A stretch of DNA of 64,000 bases from Yersinia enterocolitica subsp. enterocolitica (GCF_901472495.1 NZ_LR590469.1:620001-684000); one strand, 5' to 3'; shown: positions 25,768-35,752, counted from the stretch's first letter. The notes: generated by a model not told the origin, from the letters alone. Translations and numbers: made by a program.

Positions 25768-26913
25768 ATGGCGGTCATTAACACTAACAGCCTGTCTCTG
25801 CTGACTCAGAACAACCTGAACAAATCCCAGTCTTCTTTAGGCACCGCCATTGAGCGTTTGTCTTCCGGTCTGCGTATCAACAGCGCAAAAGACGATGCAG
25901 CGGGTCAGGCGATTGCCAACCGTTTCACTTCTAACATCAACGGTTTGACTGTGGCAGCACGTAATGCCAACGACGGTATCTCACTGTCACAGACTGCTGA
26001 AGGCGCGTTGGGCGAAATCAACAACAACTTGCAACGTGTGCGTGACCTGACTGTTCAGGCGCAAAACAGCTCTAACTCAGCATCTGATATCGACTCCATC
26101 CAGTCTGAAGTTAACCAGCGCATGGAAGAAATCAACCGCGTGACCAAGCAAACTGATTTCAACGGCATCAAAGTATTGGATAACCGTACTGCAACGGATT
26201 CAAGCTACGATTTCCAGGTCGGTTCGAAAGATAACGAACAAATCAGTATTGCTATTGGTGCAAGTTCAGGTTGGAACCTGGCGGCGGCCGGTGCCGGTGG
26301 TATTTCAGGTGATACCATTAATACTTATAAGTTCACCGCTACAACAGCGCTGAAAACCGCGCAAGATAACGTTAAAACTGCTACGGATGATGTGCCAGTC
26401 AAACAAAAAGCTTATGAAGATGCAGTTGCTGCGGACCCTGCTGATGCAGGGAACGCGGCGCTTAAAACTGCTTGGGATACTGCCAAGACCTTAGTAACGA
26501 CCAATACTGGTTTATACAATACAGCACTGAAAACCGCTACTACTGCTGGTGAAGCGGTAAATGGTAATGCCCGTACCGTAGCTGCTGAAGGTTTTGATGT
26601 GTTGAAAGGTCAGGTTGCTGCTGATGGTACTGCTGCGGGTACTACACCGCTGGCCGATATCGATAAAGCGCTGAAAGCAGTTGATACTCAGCGCAGCGTG
26701 TTAGGTGCGTCTCAGAACCGTTTTGAGTCCACCATCACCAACCTGAACAACACCGTGAACAACCTGACTTCAGCCCGTAGCCGTATTCAAGATGCGGATT
26801 ACTCAACTGAAGTGTCCAACATGAGCCGCGCACAGATTCTGCAACAAGCCGGTACTTCTGTTCTGGCTCAGGCTAACCAGGTTCCACAAACTGTATTGTC
26901 TCTGCTGCGTTAA
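25768..26913 (+). CDS. fleC: Flagellin, third copy
   Basis: A 381-residue flagellin, the longest of the three. The N-terminal ~140 residues equal fleA/fleB, then it diverges (TATDSSYDF for TKTDSSYDF) and has a distinct centre at about 175-290 (AQDNVKTATDDVPVKQKAYE). The C-terminal assembly domain is again shared. The conserved ends allow co-polymerisation; the centres are surface-exposed and would give three antigenic or surface variants. All three keep many surface lysines, possible FliB substrates. Confidence 0.93.
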   Translation: MAVINTNSLSLLTQNNLNKSQSSLGTAIERLSSGLRINSAKDDAAGQAIANRFTSNINGLTVAARNANDGISLSQTAEGALGEINNNLQRVRDLTVQAQNSSNSASDIDSIQSEVNQRMEEINRVTKQTDFNGIKVLDNRTATDSSYDFQVGSKDNEQISIAIGASSGWNLAAAGAGGISGDTINTYKFTATTALKTAQDNVKTATDDVPVKQKAYEDAVAADPADAGNAALKTAWDTAKTLVTTNTGLYNTALKTATTAGEAVNGNARTVAAEGFDVLKGQVAADGTAAGTTPLADIDKALKAVDTQRSVLGASQNRFESTITNLNNTVNNLTSARSRIQDADYSTEVSNMSRAQILQQAGTSVLAQANQVPQTVLSLLR

Positions 26914-26954
26914 TTTAGGCTGAAATAATAATTTCACCCTATAAATGCACTATT

Positions 26955-26981
26955 AAGGCGGCCTTTATTGCCGCCTTTTAT
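26955..26981 (+). terminator. Terminator after third flagellin
   Basis: GGCGGC-loop-GCCGCC followed by TTTTATT. Unlike the stems after the first two copies, so this end of the array was not part of the duplicated unit. Confidence 0.85.
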
Positions 26982-27060
26982 TCTAGGTTAATTTTTTTCC
27001 AGTAAAGAAATTACCCTAGATTAAAACATGGGATAAATACGGATGGCTGAGGAGTATTGA

Positions 27061-28266
27061 GTGAAAGAGCTTATGGTAGTTCAACCTGATTATGTTGCTA
27101 ATTTCAGCTGCGTGGGTGCGGCTTGTCGTGATCATTGCTGTAAGCGCTGGAGCATTACTCTCGATAAACAAACATATCGTAAATATACTAAAAGCCAAAA
27201 TGCCGAAATTAGGCGTATTGCGATAACGGATATATCAGTCAGTAGAGCCAGTTTTTCAAATTGGGCTGAAATTAAGCTCAATGAGCATGGCAATTGCCCT
27301 TATTTGGATCAAGATCAACTGTGCAAAGTACATAAGCGTTTAGGGGCGGATGCTTTAAGTGAAACTTGCTCATCCTATCCACGACTGGAACATGTATATC
27401 GTCATGAAAAGCGTAATAGTTTAAATATTTCTTGCCCAGAAGCTGCGCGGCAAGTGCTGTTTAACCCGACTGCTTTGAATATGCAGTCTATGCCTATTCA
27501 GAAAAATGGTTATTTCAGGGCACCAGAACTCAACATTGAAGGGCAATTAATTAATTTATTTTGCGCTAATTTTTTGATGTCTCCTCAACCACGCATTGAA
27601 GAAAACTTATACAGCATTGCCTCTTTCTTACTTTATTGTCAAAAATTAGAAGGCACTATAGACAGTAAATTACCGGCGATGGAGGCGTATTTTGAAGCGC
27701 TACTTGGGAAGCTGCAAGGCGGCTCTGTAACTGGGTATTTGGAAAATATTCCATTCAATCAAAATCTTCAATGGCAGTTGCTTATCCGTACTCAACAATG
27801 TTGTGTTGACTCGCCAAATTCAAGAGGAAGGGAAACCTTATATAGTTACCTCGGAAAGCTGATTGAGCATCTGGTCGTTGAGTTCGACAATGAACAACTT
27901 GAAGAAAGAATGAAATTATTGAGTGCCGCTTGGAATGACAAGGCATTGCTCTTTTTTTCCGACCATCCTCACGTATTGCGTAATTACTTTCTTTATCGAT
28001 TGCACCACAACCAATTTGCTATCCGTGGTGGTCAACCGCTATTAAAAGAATTCTATCTATTAATGGTCGATTTCTTCTTTATCCGCTCATTGATTAGTGC
28101 CCACATACTTAAAGTTGGGCTGATTACGGAAGATGATGTTATTGATATTTTCTATTCTTATCATGCATTTAGGCAGCACAGCGCAAAGGTTGAAGCAGAT
28201 TTTCGAACCGAAATAGACAAAGTGAAGATTAATGACGATCTCTCGTTATTACAACTTTTGGTATAG
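27061..28266 (+). CDS. fliB: Flagellin lysine N-methylase FliB
   Basis: A 401-residue protein starting at GTG with GAGGAG upstream. The N-terminal cysteine pattern ([20 protein letters not shown]) and a second cluster ([20 protein letters not shown], then CSSYPRLE and ISCPEAAR) match FliB of Salmonella, which N-methylates surface lysines of flagellin. The Cys-rich start resembles a metal-binding YkgJ/CxxxCxxCC motif. It stands between the flagellins and fliA, as in Salmonella. I see no clear sigma-28 site in the short gap, so its promoter is unclear. Confidence 0.9.
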
Positions 28267-28456
28267 CGCCAGAGATCGGGTTTTCATCACTCAGATAAAA
28301 ATTAATTGCGTTATTGAAACCCTTTAAAGCGAGACAGATAGCATACATAAGTGGGCATAAGTCAAATAGCCGCCTTTTTATAGGCCTATTCAGGCGATTG
28401 TCTGACTGACCGGACAGGATAATGGTACGACTCTCTTACCCTTAGGTGCCTGTCTA

Positions 28457-29179
28457 GTGAGCGATCTGTATACCGCCGAAGGCGTGATGGACAAGAATTC
28501 CCTCTGGCAACGCTATGTTCCTCTGGTGCGACATGAGGCATTGCGTTTGCAGGTGCGCCTGCCGGCCAGCGTGGAATTGGATGATTTGTTGCAGGCTGGG
28601 GGGATTGGTCTGCTGAATGCTGTTGAGCGTTATGACGCTTTACAAGGAACCGCATTTACCACTTATGCGGTACAGCGTATACGTGGCGCGATGTTGGATG
28701 AGCTGCGTAGCCGAGATTGGGCGCCACGTAGTGTACGGCGTAATGCACGCGAAGTAGCCAGTGCGATGCAAAAGGTTGAACAACGGCTCGGACGTCCGGC
28801 GACTGAGCAGGAAGTCGCACAAAATCTTGATATTGATTTGACTGAGTACCGCCAGATCTTGTTGGACACCAACAACAGCCAGCTTTTTTCCTATGACGAG
28901 TGGCGGGAAGAGCATGGCGAAAGCGTCGAACCCATGCTGGAAGGGCATGAAGACGCTAATCCGCTACAGCATTTATTGGAAGGAAATCTGCGCCAACGTG
29001 TTATTGAAGCGATCGAGGCTTTGCCGGAACGTGAAAAAATGGTGTTGACGCTGTATTACCAGGAAGAGCTGAACCTGAAAGAAATCGGAGCCGTGCTGGA
29101 AGTGGGGGAATCCCGCGTCAGCCAGCTTCATAGCCAGGCGATAAAACGTTTACGCGCCCGCCTGAATAACGACTCATAA
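28457..29179 (+). CDS. fliA: Flagellar sigma factor FliA (sigma-28)
   Basis: A 240-residue sigma-70 family protein: region 2 (LYTAEGVMDKNSLWQRYVPL and FTTYAVQRIRGAMLDELRSR) and region 4 (LKEIGAVLEVGESRVSQLHS) are near identical to E. coli FliA. It directs RNA polymerase to the class-3 promoters, such as the four found here, and is held by FlgM until the hook is complete. GTG start with AGGTG upstream. A class-2 promoter is expected in the 190-bp gap before it; no sigma-28 site is seen there. Confidence 0.96.
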   Translation: MSDLYTAEGVMDKNSLWQRYVPLVRHEALRLQVRLPASVELDDLLQAGGIGLLNAVERYDALQGTAFTTYAVQRIRGAMLDELRSRDWAPRSVRRNAREVASAMQKVEQRLGRPATEQEVAQNLDIDLTEYRQILLDTNNSQLFSYDEWREEHGESVEPMLEGHEDANPLQHLLEGNLRQRVIEAIEALPEREKMVLTLYYQEELNLKEIGAVLEVGESRVSQLHSQAIKRLRARLNNDS

Positions 29180-29234
29180 TTCATTTTCGCTCAGTGATAT
29201 CACAGTGTTTAACTTTATTAATGCAGGTCTTCTT

Positions 29235-29744
29235 ATGCCAGGACTTCAGTTAAAAAAGCGGCCGCTGAGCCGTTATTTAAAAGATTATAAGCACGGCCAA
29301 ACTCATTGTTCACATTGTCATAAACAACTTGATCGTATGGCGTTGGTTTTCCGCGGACAAATTATCAATAAAGAAGCGATTGCCGGTATGGATCAGCCTA
29401 TTGATGATCAAGTCTGGTCAAAACTTCAGCATGAATTAACCGCATTGTGCCGTTTTTGCAGTGAGATATATTGCAACAGCACGCCGGGCTATTTCGATAT
29501 TATGGCGTTCAAACAGTATTTATTTGAGCAAACTGAGATGAGTCATAGTACGGTTCGCGAATATGTTGTGCGGTTACGTCGGTTGGATGAAATGCTGGTT
29601 GCGACCAATTATCCGGCAGAGAAATTCGCCAGCGAAACTATGCATCAGCGTATTATTGATGAACTGCCAAATGCAGCACATAACAATTACCGCATTGCTT
29701 TGCGTAAGTATGATCAATATTTGGCATGGCAAAAGAACTACTAA
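29235..29744 (+). CDS. fliZ: Flagellar regulator FliZ
   Basis: A 169-residue protein matching FliZ (LKKRPLSRYLKDYKHGQTHC, CRFCSEIYCN, TVREYVVRLRRLDEML). The start MPGLQLKKRP is preferred over a start at 29205 by comparison with E. coli FliZ. FliZ is a DNA-binding antagonist of RpoS-dependent genes and raises FlhDC activity, so it sides with motility against biofilm. It is shorter at the C-terminus than the E. coli protein. It follows fliA after 55 bp, probably in one transcript. Confidence 0.92.
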   Translation: MPGLQLKKRPLSRYLKDYKHGQTHCSHCHKQLDRMALVFRGQIINKEAIAGMDQPIDDQVWSKLQHELTALCRFCSEIYCNSTPGYFDIMAFKQYLFEQTEMSHSTVREYVVRLRRLDEMLVATNYPAEKFASETMHQRIIDELPNAAHNNYRIALRKYDQYLAWQKNY

Positions 29745-29848
29745 GGGTTATGACGGAGTGTTATCACTTGAGAAAACTCTGTGTTTTTCATTGAGAGCAC
29801 TTCTAAGATAAAGCAAAACGATTACGTCATTACCTTCAATGATTCCGC

Positions 29849-29884
29849 GCCCGGCAAGGTTCTCCTTAGCCGGGCTTTTTATTA
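29849..29884 (+). terminator. Terminator of fliAZ
   Basis: GCCCGGC-loop-GCCGGGC followed by TTTTTATTATT. The rest of the 378-bp gap to dcyD shows no gene. A short stretch near 30060-30085 (CTGCAACTCGAATGACTTCG) looks like a partial ERIC arm. Confidence 0.85.
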
Positions 29885-30122
29885 TCCTCTATATTCACCT
29901 GCGCTATTGCTTGCCTGCATCTATAATAAAATCAGTGATTATTGCTGTCACTTCTGATAAATCTATGTTTTCCCTCCGCACTTGAGCAGGGGTGTTAACG
30001 ACGTTTACTGACCTGAGCCACTGACTTGAGTCAGTTGGGGGTTGGTTTGCTTCTGCCTATCTGCAACTCGAATGACTTCGGGTAATTTTGTTGCAGTAAC
30101 TCATTAATTTTCTGGAGGGGCC

Positions 30123-31115
30123 GTGACGCTTCAACATAAACTGGCGCAATTTCCGCGCCTGGATTTGGTCGGTAATGCCACGCCATTAGAGAAACTATCT
30201 CGTCTTTCTGACTATTTGGGACGCGAAATCTATATTAAACGTGATGATGTCACACCCTTGGCACTTGGCGGTAATAAGCTGCGTAAGCTGGAGTTTTTAG
30301 CGGCTGATGCGTTGAGGCAAGGAGCGGATACACTGGTGACCGCGGGGGCTATCCAATCTAATCATGTGCGCCAAACAGCGGCTGTTGCTGCAAAATTGGG
30401 CTTACATTGTGTTGCGTTACTTGAGAATCCTATCGGTACCTCACAGGAAAATTATTTGACCAATGGCAATCGATTGCTGTTGGATTTATTTAATGTTGAG
30501 GTGGTGATGTGCGATGGATTACATGATCCAAACCAGCAATTGGCTGAGTTGGCAACCCGCATCGAGGCGCAGGGATTTCGCCCTTATGTGGTACCGGTTG
30601 GTGGCTCTAATGCATTAGGGGCCTTGGGATATGTGCAGTGCGCATTGGAAATTGCAGCTCAATCGGCTGGAAATGTCACCTTCAGCTCGGTGGTTGTGGC
30701 TTCGGGCAGTGCGGGTACCCATGCGGGGTTGGCTGTTGGTTTACAGCAACTGTTGCCGCAAACGGAGCTGATTGGTGTCACAGTATCGCGCAAAGCAGAA
30801 GAACAGCGCCCTAAAGTTACTCATATTCAACAAGAATTAGCGACATCGCTCGGCGTGACCAGCGGGCCTGCGGATATCACCCTATGGGATGATTATTTTG
30901 CGCCGCAATATGGTATGCCAAATGAAGAAGGGCTGGCGGCAATCGGGTTATTGGCAAGGCTGGAAGGGATATTGCTGGACCCGGTTTATACCGGCAAGGC
31001 AATGGCTGGTTTACTTGATGGCTTTGAGCAGAAAAAGTTTCGCGATGATGGCCCCATTTTGTTTATTCATACCGGCGGCGCACCTGCATTATTTGCTTAT
31101 CATCCGCAGGTGTAG
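30123..31115 (+). CDS. dcyD: D-cysteine desulfhydrase DcyD
   Basis: A 330-residue PLP-dependent enzyme of the ACC-deaminase/D-cysteine desulfhydrase family. The pyridoxal lysine lies in LALGGNKLRKLEFLAADAL, preceded by IYIKRDDVTPLA, and the Gly-rich phosphate loop is VVVASGSAGTHAGL. It splits D-cysteine to pyruvate, sulfide and ammonia. GGAGG lies 7 bases before its GTG start. As in E. coli, it sits between fliAZ and the cystine transporter tcyJLN. Confidence 0.93.
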   Translation: MTLQHKLAQFPRLDLVGNATPLEKLSRLSDYLGREIYIKRDDVTPLALGGNKLRKLEFLAADALRQGADTLVTAGAIQSNHVRQTAAVAAKLGLHCVALLENPIGTSQENYLTNGNRLLLDLFNVEVVMCDGLHDPNQQLAELATRIEAQGFRPYVVPVGGSNALGALGYVQCALEIAAQSAGNVTFSSVVVASGSAGTHAGLAVGLQQLLPQTELIGVTVSRKAEEQRPKVTHIQQELATSLGVTSGPADITLWDDYFAPQYGMPNEEGLAAIGLLARLEGILLDPVYTGKAMAGLLDGFEQKKFRDDGPILFIHTGGAPALFAYHPQV

Positions 31116-31233
31116 TCTTTGGTTATTGCTTATTCTATTTGTAGCTATCGTTATTATTTTATATTCCTTTATTTCATTAGTAACACTGATAAAGTGTTGA
31201 ATATCAAAAATAAACATGACAGTTGGAGTATTT

Positions 31234-32034
31234 ATGGGCTTTTCAATTGTACGTCGTCGGGTTGTCCTGGGCATGATGGCAGTTGCACTGGCAACGGGTC
31301 TAAATGTGAAGTCGTATGCTGCGGGTGACCTGTTAGATCAGGTTAAAGAGCGAGGAACCCTGATTGTCGGGTTGGAAGGAACTTATCCACCGTTCAGCTT
31401 CCAGGGTGAAGATGGCAAACTCACCGGCTTTGAAGTGGATTTCGCTAATGCATTGGCAGAACATATGGGCGTTAAAGCAAAAATCACTCCAACCAAGTGG
31501 GATGGTATGCTGGCCTCACTGGAATCTAAGCGTATTGATGTGGCGATTAACCAAGTCACCATTTCAGATGAGCGCAAGAAAAAATATGATTTCTCAACGC
31601 CTTATACAGTATCCGGCATTCAGGTTCTGACCAAAAAAGGCAATGAAGGCAAGTTCAGCAAACCTGAAGATTTGGTGGGTAAGAAAGTAGGTGTGGGTTT
31701 GGGCAGTAACTATGAGCAATGGTTACGTGAAAATCTGAAAGATGTTGATATTCGTACCTATGATGATGACCCAACGAAGTATCAAGACCTTCGTGTCGGT
31801 CGTACTGATGCCATTTTAGTTGACCGCTTAGCCGCATTGGATTTGGTGAAGAAAACCAACGACACCTTGGCCGTTGCTGGCCCGGCATTTGCCCGCCAAG
31901 AGTCAGGTGTGGCATTGCGTAAAAATAATCCTGAGCTGTTGGCAGCGATCAATCAAGCTATCGCTGAAATGCAAAAAGATGGCACATTGGCCAAAATTTC
32001 AGAAAAATATTTTGGCGCGGACGTAACTAAATAA
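31234..32034 (+). CDS. tcyJ: Cystine ABC transporter substrate-binding protein (FliY/TcyJ)
   Basis: A 266-residue periplasmic binding protein with a signal peptide (VVLGMMAVALATGLNVKSYA) and the solute-binding motif GLEGTYPPFSFQGEDGKLTG. It is near identical along its length to E. coli FliY, which binds L-cystine and related compounds. ATG at 31234 has GGAG 7 bases upstream and is preferred over ATG at 31216. Its stop overlaps the tcyL start (TAATG). Confidence 0.95.
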   Translation: MGFSIVRRRVVLGMMAVALATGLNVKSYAAGDLLDQVKERGTLIVGLEGTYPPFSFQGEDGKLTGFEVDFANALAEHMGVKAKITPTKWDGMLASLESKRIDVAINQVTISDERKKKYDFSTPYTVSGIQVLTKKGNEGKFSKPEDLVGKKVGVGLGSNYEQWLRENLKDVDIRTYDDDPTKYQDLRVGRTDAILVDRLAALDLVKKTNDTLAVAGPAFARQESGVALRKNNPELLAAINQAIAEMQKDGTLAKISEKYFGADVTK

Positions 32035-32696
32035 TGCAAGAAAGTATTCAACTGGTGCTGGATTCAGCACCATTTTTATTGAAAGGTGCCTGGTTTACCC
32101 TCCAGCTTAGTCTGGGGGGGATGTTTTTTGGTCTGGCATTAGGCTTTATGTTAGCCATGATGCGGTTATCCCGATTTTTGCCTCTTTCACTTCTCTCTCG
32201 TTTTTACGTTTCTATTTTCCGTGGTACTCCGTTAATTGCTCAACTGTTTATGATTTATTATGGTTTGCCGCAATTTGGGATTGAGCTGGATCCTATGCCA
32301 GCAGCCTTAATCGGCTTATCACTGAATACGGCCGCTTATACCTCAGAAACATTGCGTGCTGCGATTTCATCGATCGAGAAAGGGCAGTGGGAAGCCGCCG
32401 CCAGTATCGGGATGACGCGTTGGCAAACTCTCTACCGCGTTATATTGCCGCAAGCAGGTCGTACCGCACTCCCCCCGCTGGGTAACAGTTTCATCGGTTT
32501 GGTAAAAGACACCTCGCTGGCAGCGACCATTCAGGTCCCCGAACTTTTCCGCCAGGCGCAATTGGTGACTTCTCGCACCTTGGAAGTTTTCACTATGTAT
32601 CTGGCGGCCTCACTGATTTATTGGATCATGGCGACCCTGTTATCAGCATTACAAAATCGTCTGGAAGCCCATGTTAATCGTCAGGATCAGGAGTAG
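32034..32696 (+). CDS. tcyL: Cystine ABC transporter permease
   Basis: A 220-residue His/Glu/Gln/Arg/opine-type permease with about five helices and the EAA loop (EAAASIGMTRWQTLYRVILP). It forms the inner-membrane channel for TcyJ/TcyN. It is coupled to tcyJ by a 1-base overlap and to tcyN by a 2-bp gap. Confidence 0.95.
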   Translation: MQESIQLVLDSAPFLLKGAWFTLQLSLGGMFFGLALGFMLAMMRLSRFLPLSLLSRFYVSIFRGTPLIAQLFMIYYGLPQFGIELDPMPAALIGLSLNTAAYTSETLRAAISSIEKGQWEAAASIGMTRWQTLYRVILPQAGRTALPPLGNSFIGLVKDTSLAATIQVPELFRQAQLVTSRTLEVFTMYLAASLIYWIMATLLSALQNRLEAHVNRQDQE

Positions 32697-32698
32697 CC

Positions 32699-33454
32699 AT
32701 GAGTACCATCGACATTAAAGAGCTGACCAAACAGTTTAAAGGTCAACAGGTACTGCACGGTATCTCGCTTGAAGTGAACAGTGGCGAAGTGGTTGCGATA
32801 ATCGGGCCAAGTGGTTCAGGTAAAACCACGTTGTTACGCAGCATCAATCTGCTTGAGACGCCTGACTCTGGGATTATTCGTGTTGGTGATATAGAGATTG
32901 ATGGCAGTATCCCTATAAATAAGCAGCAACGGCAAGTTCGCGCATTACGACAAAAGGTCGGTTTTGTGTTCCAGAGCTTCAATTTATTTCCTCATCGCTC
33001 GGTGTTGGAAAATATCATTGAAGGGCCGGTTATAGTGAAGGGTGAAAAACGGTCAGAGGCTGTAAAACGTGCGCGTGAGCTGTTGGCGAAAGTTGGATTA
33101 AGTGGCAAGGAAAACGCTTATCCTCGTCGTTTATCCGGTGGACAACAACAGCGTGTGGCTATCGCGCGTGCACTCGCTATGCAACCTCAGGTCATTCTAT
33201 TTGATGAGCCGACATCCGCATTAGACCCTGAGCTGGTGGGTGAGGTGTTAAATACTATTCGCGCATTGGCTGAGGAAAAACGGACGATGGTTATCGTCAC
33301 TCATGAAATGAGTTTTGCTCGTGATGTGGCAGACCGGGCTATTTTTATGGATCACGGTAGGATTGTGGAACAAGGCCCGGCGAAAGAATTGTTTGCTCAC
33401 CCGCAGCATGAACGTACCCGACAGTTCCTTGATAAGTTTTTGAATAATCACTGA
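32699..33454 (+). CDS. tcyN: Cystine ABC transporter ATPase
   Basis: A 251-residue ABC ATPase: Walker A GPSGSGKTT (about 37-45), Q-loop FVFQSFNLFPH, signature LSGGQQQRVAIARAL, Walker B VILFDEPTSALDPE, switch His in VIVTHE. It energises cystine import. It is the last gene of tcyJLN, with a terminator 35 bp after its stop. Confidence 0.95.
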   Translation: MSTIDIKELTKQFKGQQVLHGISLEVNSGEVVAIIGPSGSGKTTLLRSINLLETPDSGIIRVGDIEIDGSIPINKQQRQVRALRQKVGFVFQSFNLFPHRSVLENIIEGPVIVKGEKRSEAVKRARELLAKVGLSGKENAYPRRLSGGQQQRVAIARALAMQPQVILFDEPTSALDPELVGEVLNTIRALAEEKRTMVIVTHEMSFARDVADRAIFMDHGRIVEQGPAKELFAHPQHERTRQFLDKFLNNH

Positions 33455-33488
33455 TCAAGCTGTTCCAGCTAACTATGCAATGTCATTG

Positions 33489-33523
33489 TGGGGGCAGTCA
33501 TGTGGCCCCCATTTTGTTTTTAT
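33489..33523 (+). terminator. Terminator of tcyJLN
   Basis: TGGGGGC-loop-GCCCCCA followed by TTTTGTTTTTAT. Confidence 0.85.
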
Positions 33524-33587
33524 AATTATTCACAATGGAAAGGGAATAACGGCTAAAATTTCTTATAATTTATGTAGCTGATTATAT

Positions 33588-34400
33588 TTATACGAAGGGC
33601 GGTTCTTTTCTTAAAATTTTATCAATGACATTTAACACGCCTGAATCATTATTCGAGTTGGTCTGATATTTCGCTATTTTTTTTATACGATCTGGCGCAT
33701 TTGCCATAGCAAATCCAAATCCGGCATATTGCAGCATCTCAACATCGTTGCCACCATCACCAAAAGTCACGACTTCTTCATCTTTCACACCCCATATATT
33801 CTGGAGTAATTTAATACCATTGGCCTTATGTACACCAGGTATGATCAGGTCAACAGAACCATGGCCACTGGACACTGGCGTTACAATACCGCCTAATTCA
33901 GCCTCAATGAATGTCATAAAGTCAGCCAATTTTTCATCGGGCAAACTGATTGCGAACTTAAATGCGGGTTCTTCGATTTGACTGAAGTTATCAATAATTT
34001 TAAGTCGGTGGTAATATTTGCTCATGGTGGTGTAGAAAGTATTATCAGATGAACTGAGCATACAAGCACCATTCTTGCCACAAACAATAATATCAAGATG
34101 AGGTAGTGGTAAGATTGTTTTTAGAACTTTGTCACAGTTTTCATCGGATAGCACTCCGCAAAAAATTTCTGTATTTTCATTACTAACGTAGGCACCATTT
34201 TCGGCGACAAATGCGATTTCATCAGCGATATCGGGAAAGAATGAGATGAGCTGGTAATATTGGTTGCCACTGGCAACAACAAATTTTATTCCATTATCTT
34301 TTAATTGTGCATATTGAGCGCTAAACCGTTTCCTATCAAAATTCATCTGGTCGTTAAGAAAGGTTCCATCCATATCAACAGCAACGATTTTAATACCCAT
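33588..34400 (-). CDS. Cof-type HAD-IIB sugar phosphatase
   Basis: A 270-residue haloacid-dehalogenase hydrolase: nucleophile motif DMDGTFLND (Asp 8/10), motif II VVASGN, C2B cap in the middle and C-terminal TFGDGGNDVEML with the metal Asp pair. It resembles YbiV (SupH), which hydrolyses sugar and nucleotide phosphates. It is on the same strand as the MFS carrier and ROK regulator upstream, so the three may form a sugar-handling set. The true substrate is unknown. Confidence 0.88.
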   Translation of the reverse strand: MGIKIVAVDMDGTFLNDQMNFDRKRFSAQYAQLKDNGIKFVVASGNQYYQLISFFPDIADEIAFVAENGAYVSNENTEIFCGVLSDENCDKVLKTILPLPHLDIIVCGKNGACMLSSSDNTFYTTMSKYYHRLKIIDNFSQIEEPAFKFAISLPDEKLADFMTFIEAELGGIVTPVSSGHGSVDLIIPGVHKANGIKLLQNIWGVKDEEVVTFGDGGNDVEMLQYAGFGFAMANAPDRIKKIAKYQTNSNNDSGVLNVIDKILRKEPPFV

Positions 34401-34579
34401 CTTGTTTCCCTCTTTTACATATTGAAGATAGTAGCTTGATAGAAAATATCTTAACGCTATTTATCTAAAAAAAAGCTAGCAAAATTTTGCTAGCTGGTAA
34501 AATTACCATACTCAGTCACAAATTTTATCTTTAGATGAATCTTAAAAATATGTTTACGCTGTATTAATTTTTGATGCGG

Positions 34580-35752
34580 TTATTCCTCGTTGATATATTT
34601 CAGCTTAAATGCCCCGACCGCAATAATAAGGAATGTCAGAGCCATAATGGCGAATGCGGTATAAAGATCAGTTAAGTGGGCAATAAAACCAATCAGCGCT
34701 GGCCCGCCCAGAACACCGAAGTAACCTAGTGTTGCAACCATTGCAACGGACATATTTACCGGCATCACTTTTTCCTGGCCCGCCAGGGTTATCAGTACCG
34801 GAACAATGTTTGCGGCCCCAACTCCGACTAGCGCGAAACCAAGCAATGTGAATTTCCAGTCGGGGATAATGACCGCAACCGCATAACCGATCATGGCGAT
34901 GATACTGCTGAGAACCAGTACGCGTTTACGCCCCAAAAGGCTGACAACTTTATCGCCAGTGAAACGCATGATTGACATCGTTCCACCAAAAATTGCAAAT
35001 CCCCAACCTGCATATGTTATATCAAGGCCACGGTCATTAGTGAGAAAAACGCCGCTCCAATCTAATACTGCACCTTCCGCCATAAAACAAATCATGCACA
35101 TTAATGCCATTAACACGAGTCGGAAATTGGGTTTTGGTTTTGTTATCGCTTGCTCAGTAGGTTCTTTATGATCACCAAAGGGGATTAATTCATTGAGAAC
35201 CGTCACGGTAATAATAGCGATTACTGCAATGGCAATGAATGTTACGGCAAGAGGCATCAAACCAAGCGTAAATAATATTGCACCACCACCTGCTCCTGCA
35301 ATTGAACCAACACTGAACAAACAATGAAAACCTGACATTAGTGGTTTATCAGATGATTGTTCAACTAGTGAGCCTTGGACATTGACTGCAACATCTGCCA
35401 GACCGATTCCAGCGCCAAAGAAAAATAGGCATAAAGCCATCAAAGGGAATTGATCAATGATTGCCAGAGTAGGCAGGAATATACAGGCTAGGACGATACC
35501 TAATAGCATGATATTTCTACAACCAAAACGGCCGATGAGTTTCCCGGAGAACAGCATGGCTAGTAAAGAGCCAGTTCCCAAACAAAGCAACAGTAATCCT
35601 AACGAGCCAGCATCAAAATGCAGACGATTTTGTGCATAGGGTACCAGTGAAGCCCAAAGGCCCATTGCAAATCCTGCGACAAAAAATATTGCCCGTGTAG
35701 CGGAGCGTTTAGCATAAGTATCCAGAGTGGCATCGAGTGTAGAGCTAGACAT
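34580..35752 (-). CDS. MFS transporter, YbjJ-like
   Basis: A 390-residue major facilitator protein with 12 predicted helices, starting after a short polar N-terminus (AIFFVAGFAMGLWASLVPYA). Its length and pattern (LLLCLGTGSLLAMLFSGKLI, GADVAVN-like LADVAVNVQGSLVE) match the YbjJ/fucose-permease-like group. The substrate is not apparent. It lies between a ROK regulator and a HAD sugar phosphatase, which suggests a sugar or sugar-derived substrate. GAAAGG lies 9 bases before the ATG. Confidence 0.82.
   Translation of the reverse strand: MSSSTLDATLDTYAKRSATRAIFFVAGFAMGLWASLVPYAQNRLHFDAGSLGLLLLCLGTGSLLAMLFSGKLIGRFGCRNIMLLGIVLACIFLPTLAIIDQFPLMALCLFFFGAGIGLADVAVNVQGSLVEQSSDKPLMSGFHCLFSVGSIAGAGGGAILFTLGLMPLAVTFIAIAVIAIITVTVLNELIPFGDHKEPTEQAITKPKPNFRLVLMALMCMICFMAEGAVLDWSGVFLTNDRGLDITYAGWGFAIFGGTMSIMRFTGDKVVSLLGRKRVLVLSSIIAMIGYAVAVIIPDWKFTLLGFALVGVGAANIVPVLITLAGQEKVMPVNMSVAMVATLGYFGVLGGPALIGFIAHLTDLYTAFAIMALTFLIIAVGAFKLKYINEE

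Noticed and set aside
26982..27060. Possible sigma-28 promoter for fliB (TAAA near 27021)
   Set aside because: At the right spacing the -10 is GGATGGCT, which does not match GCCGATAA.
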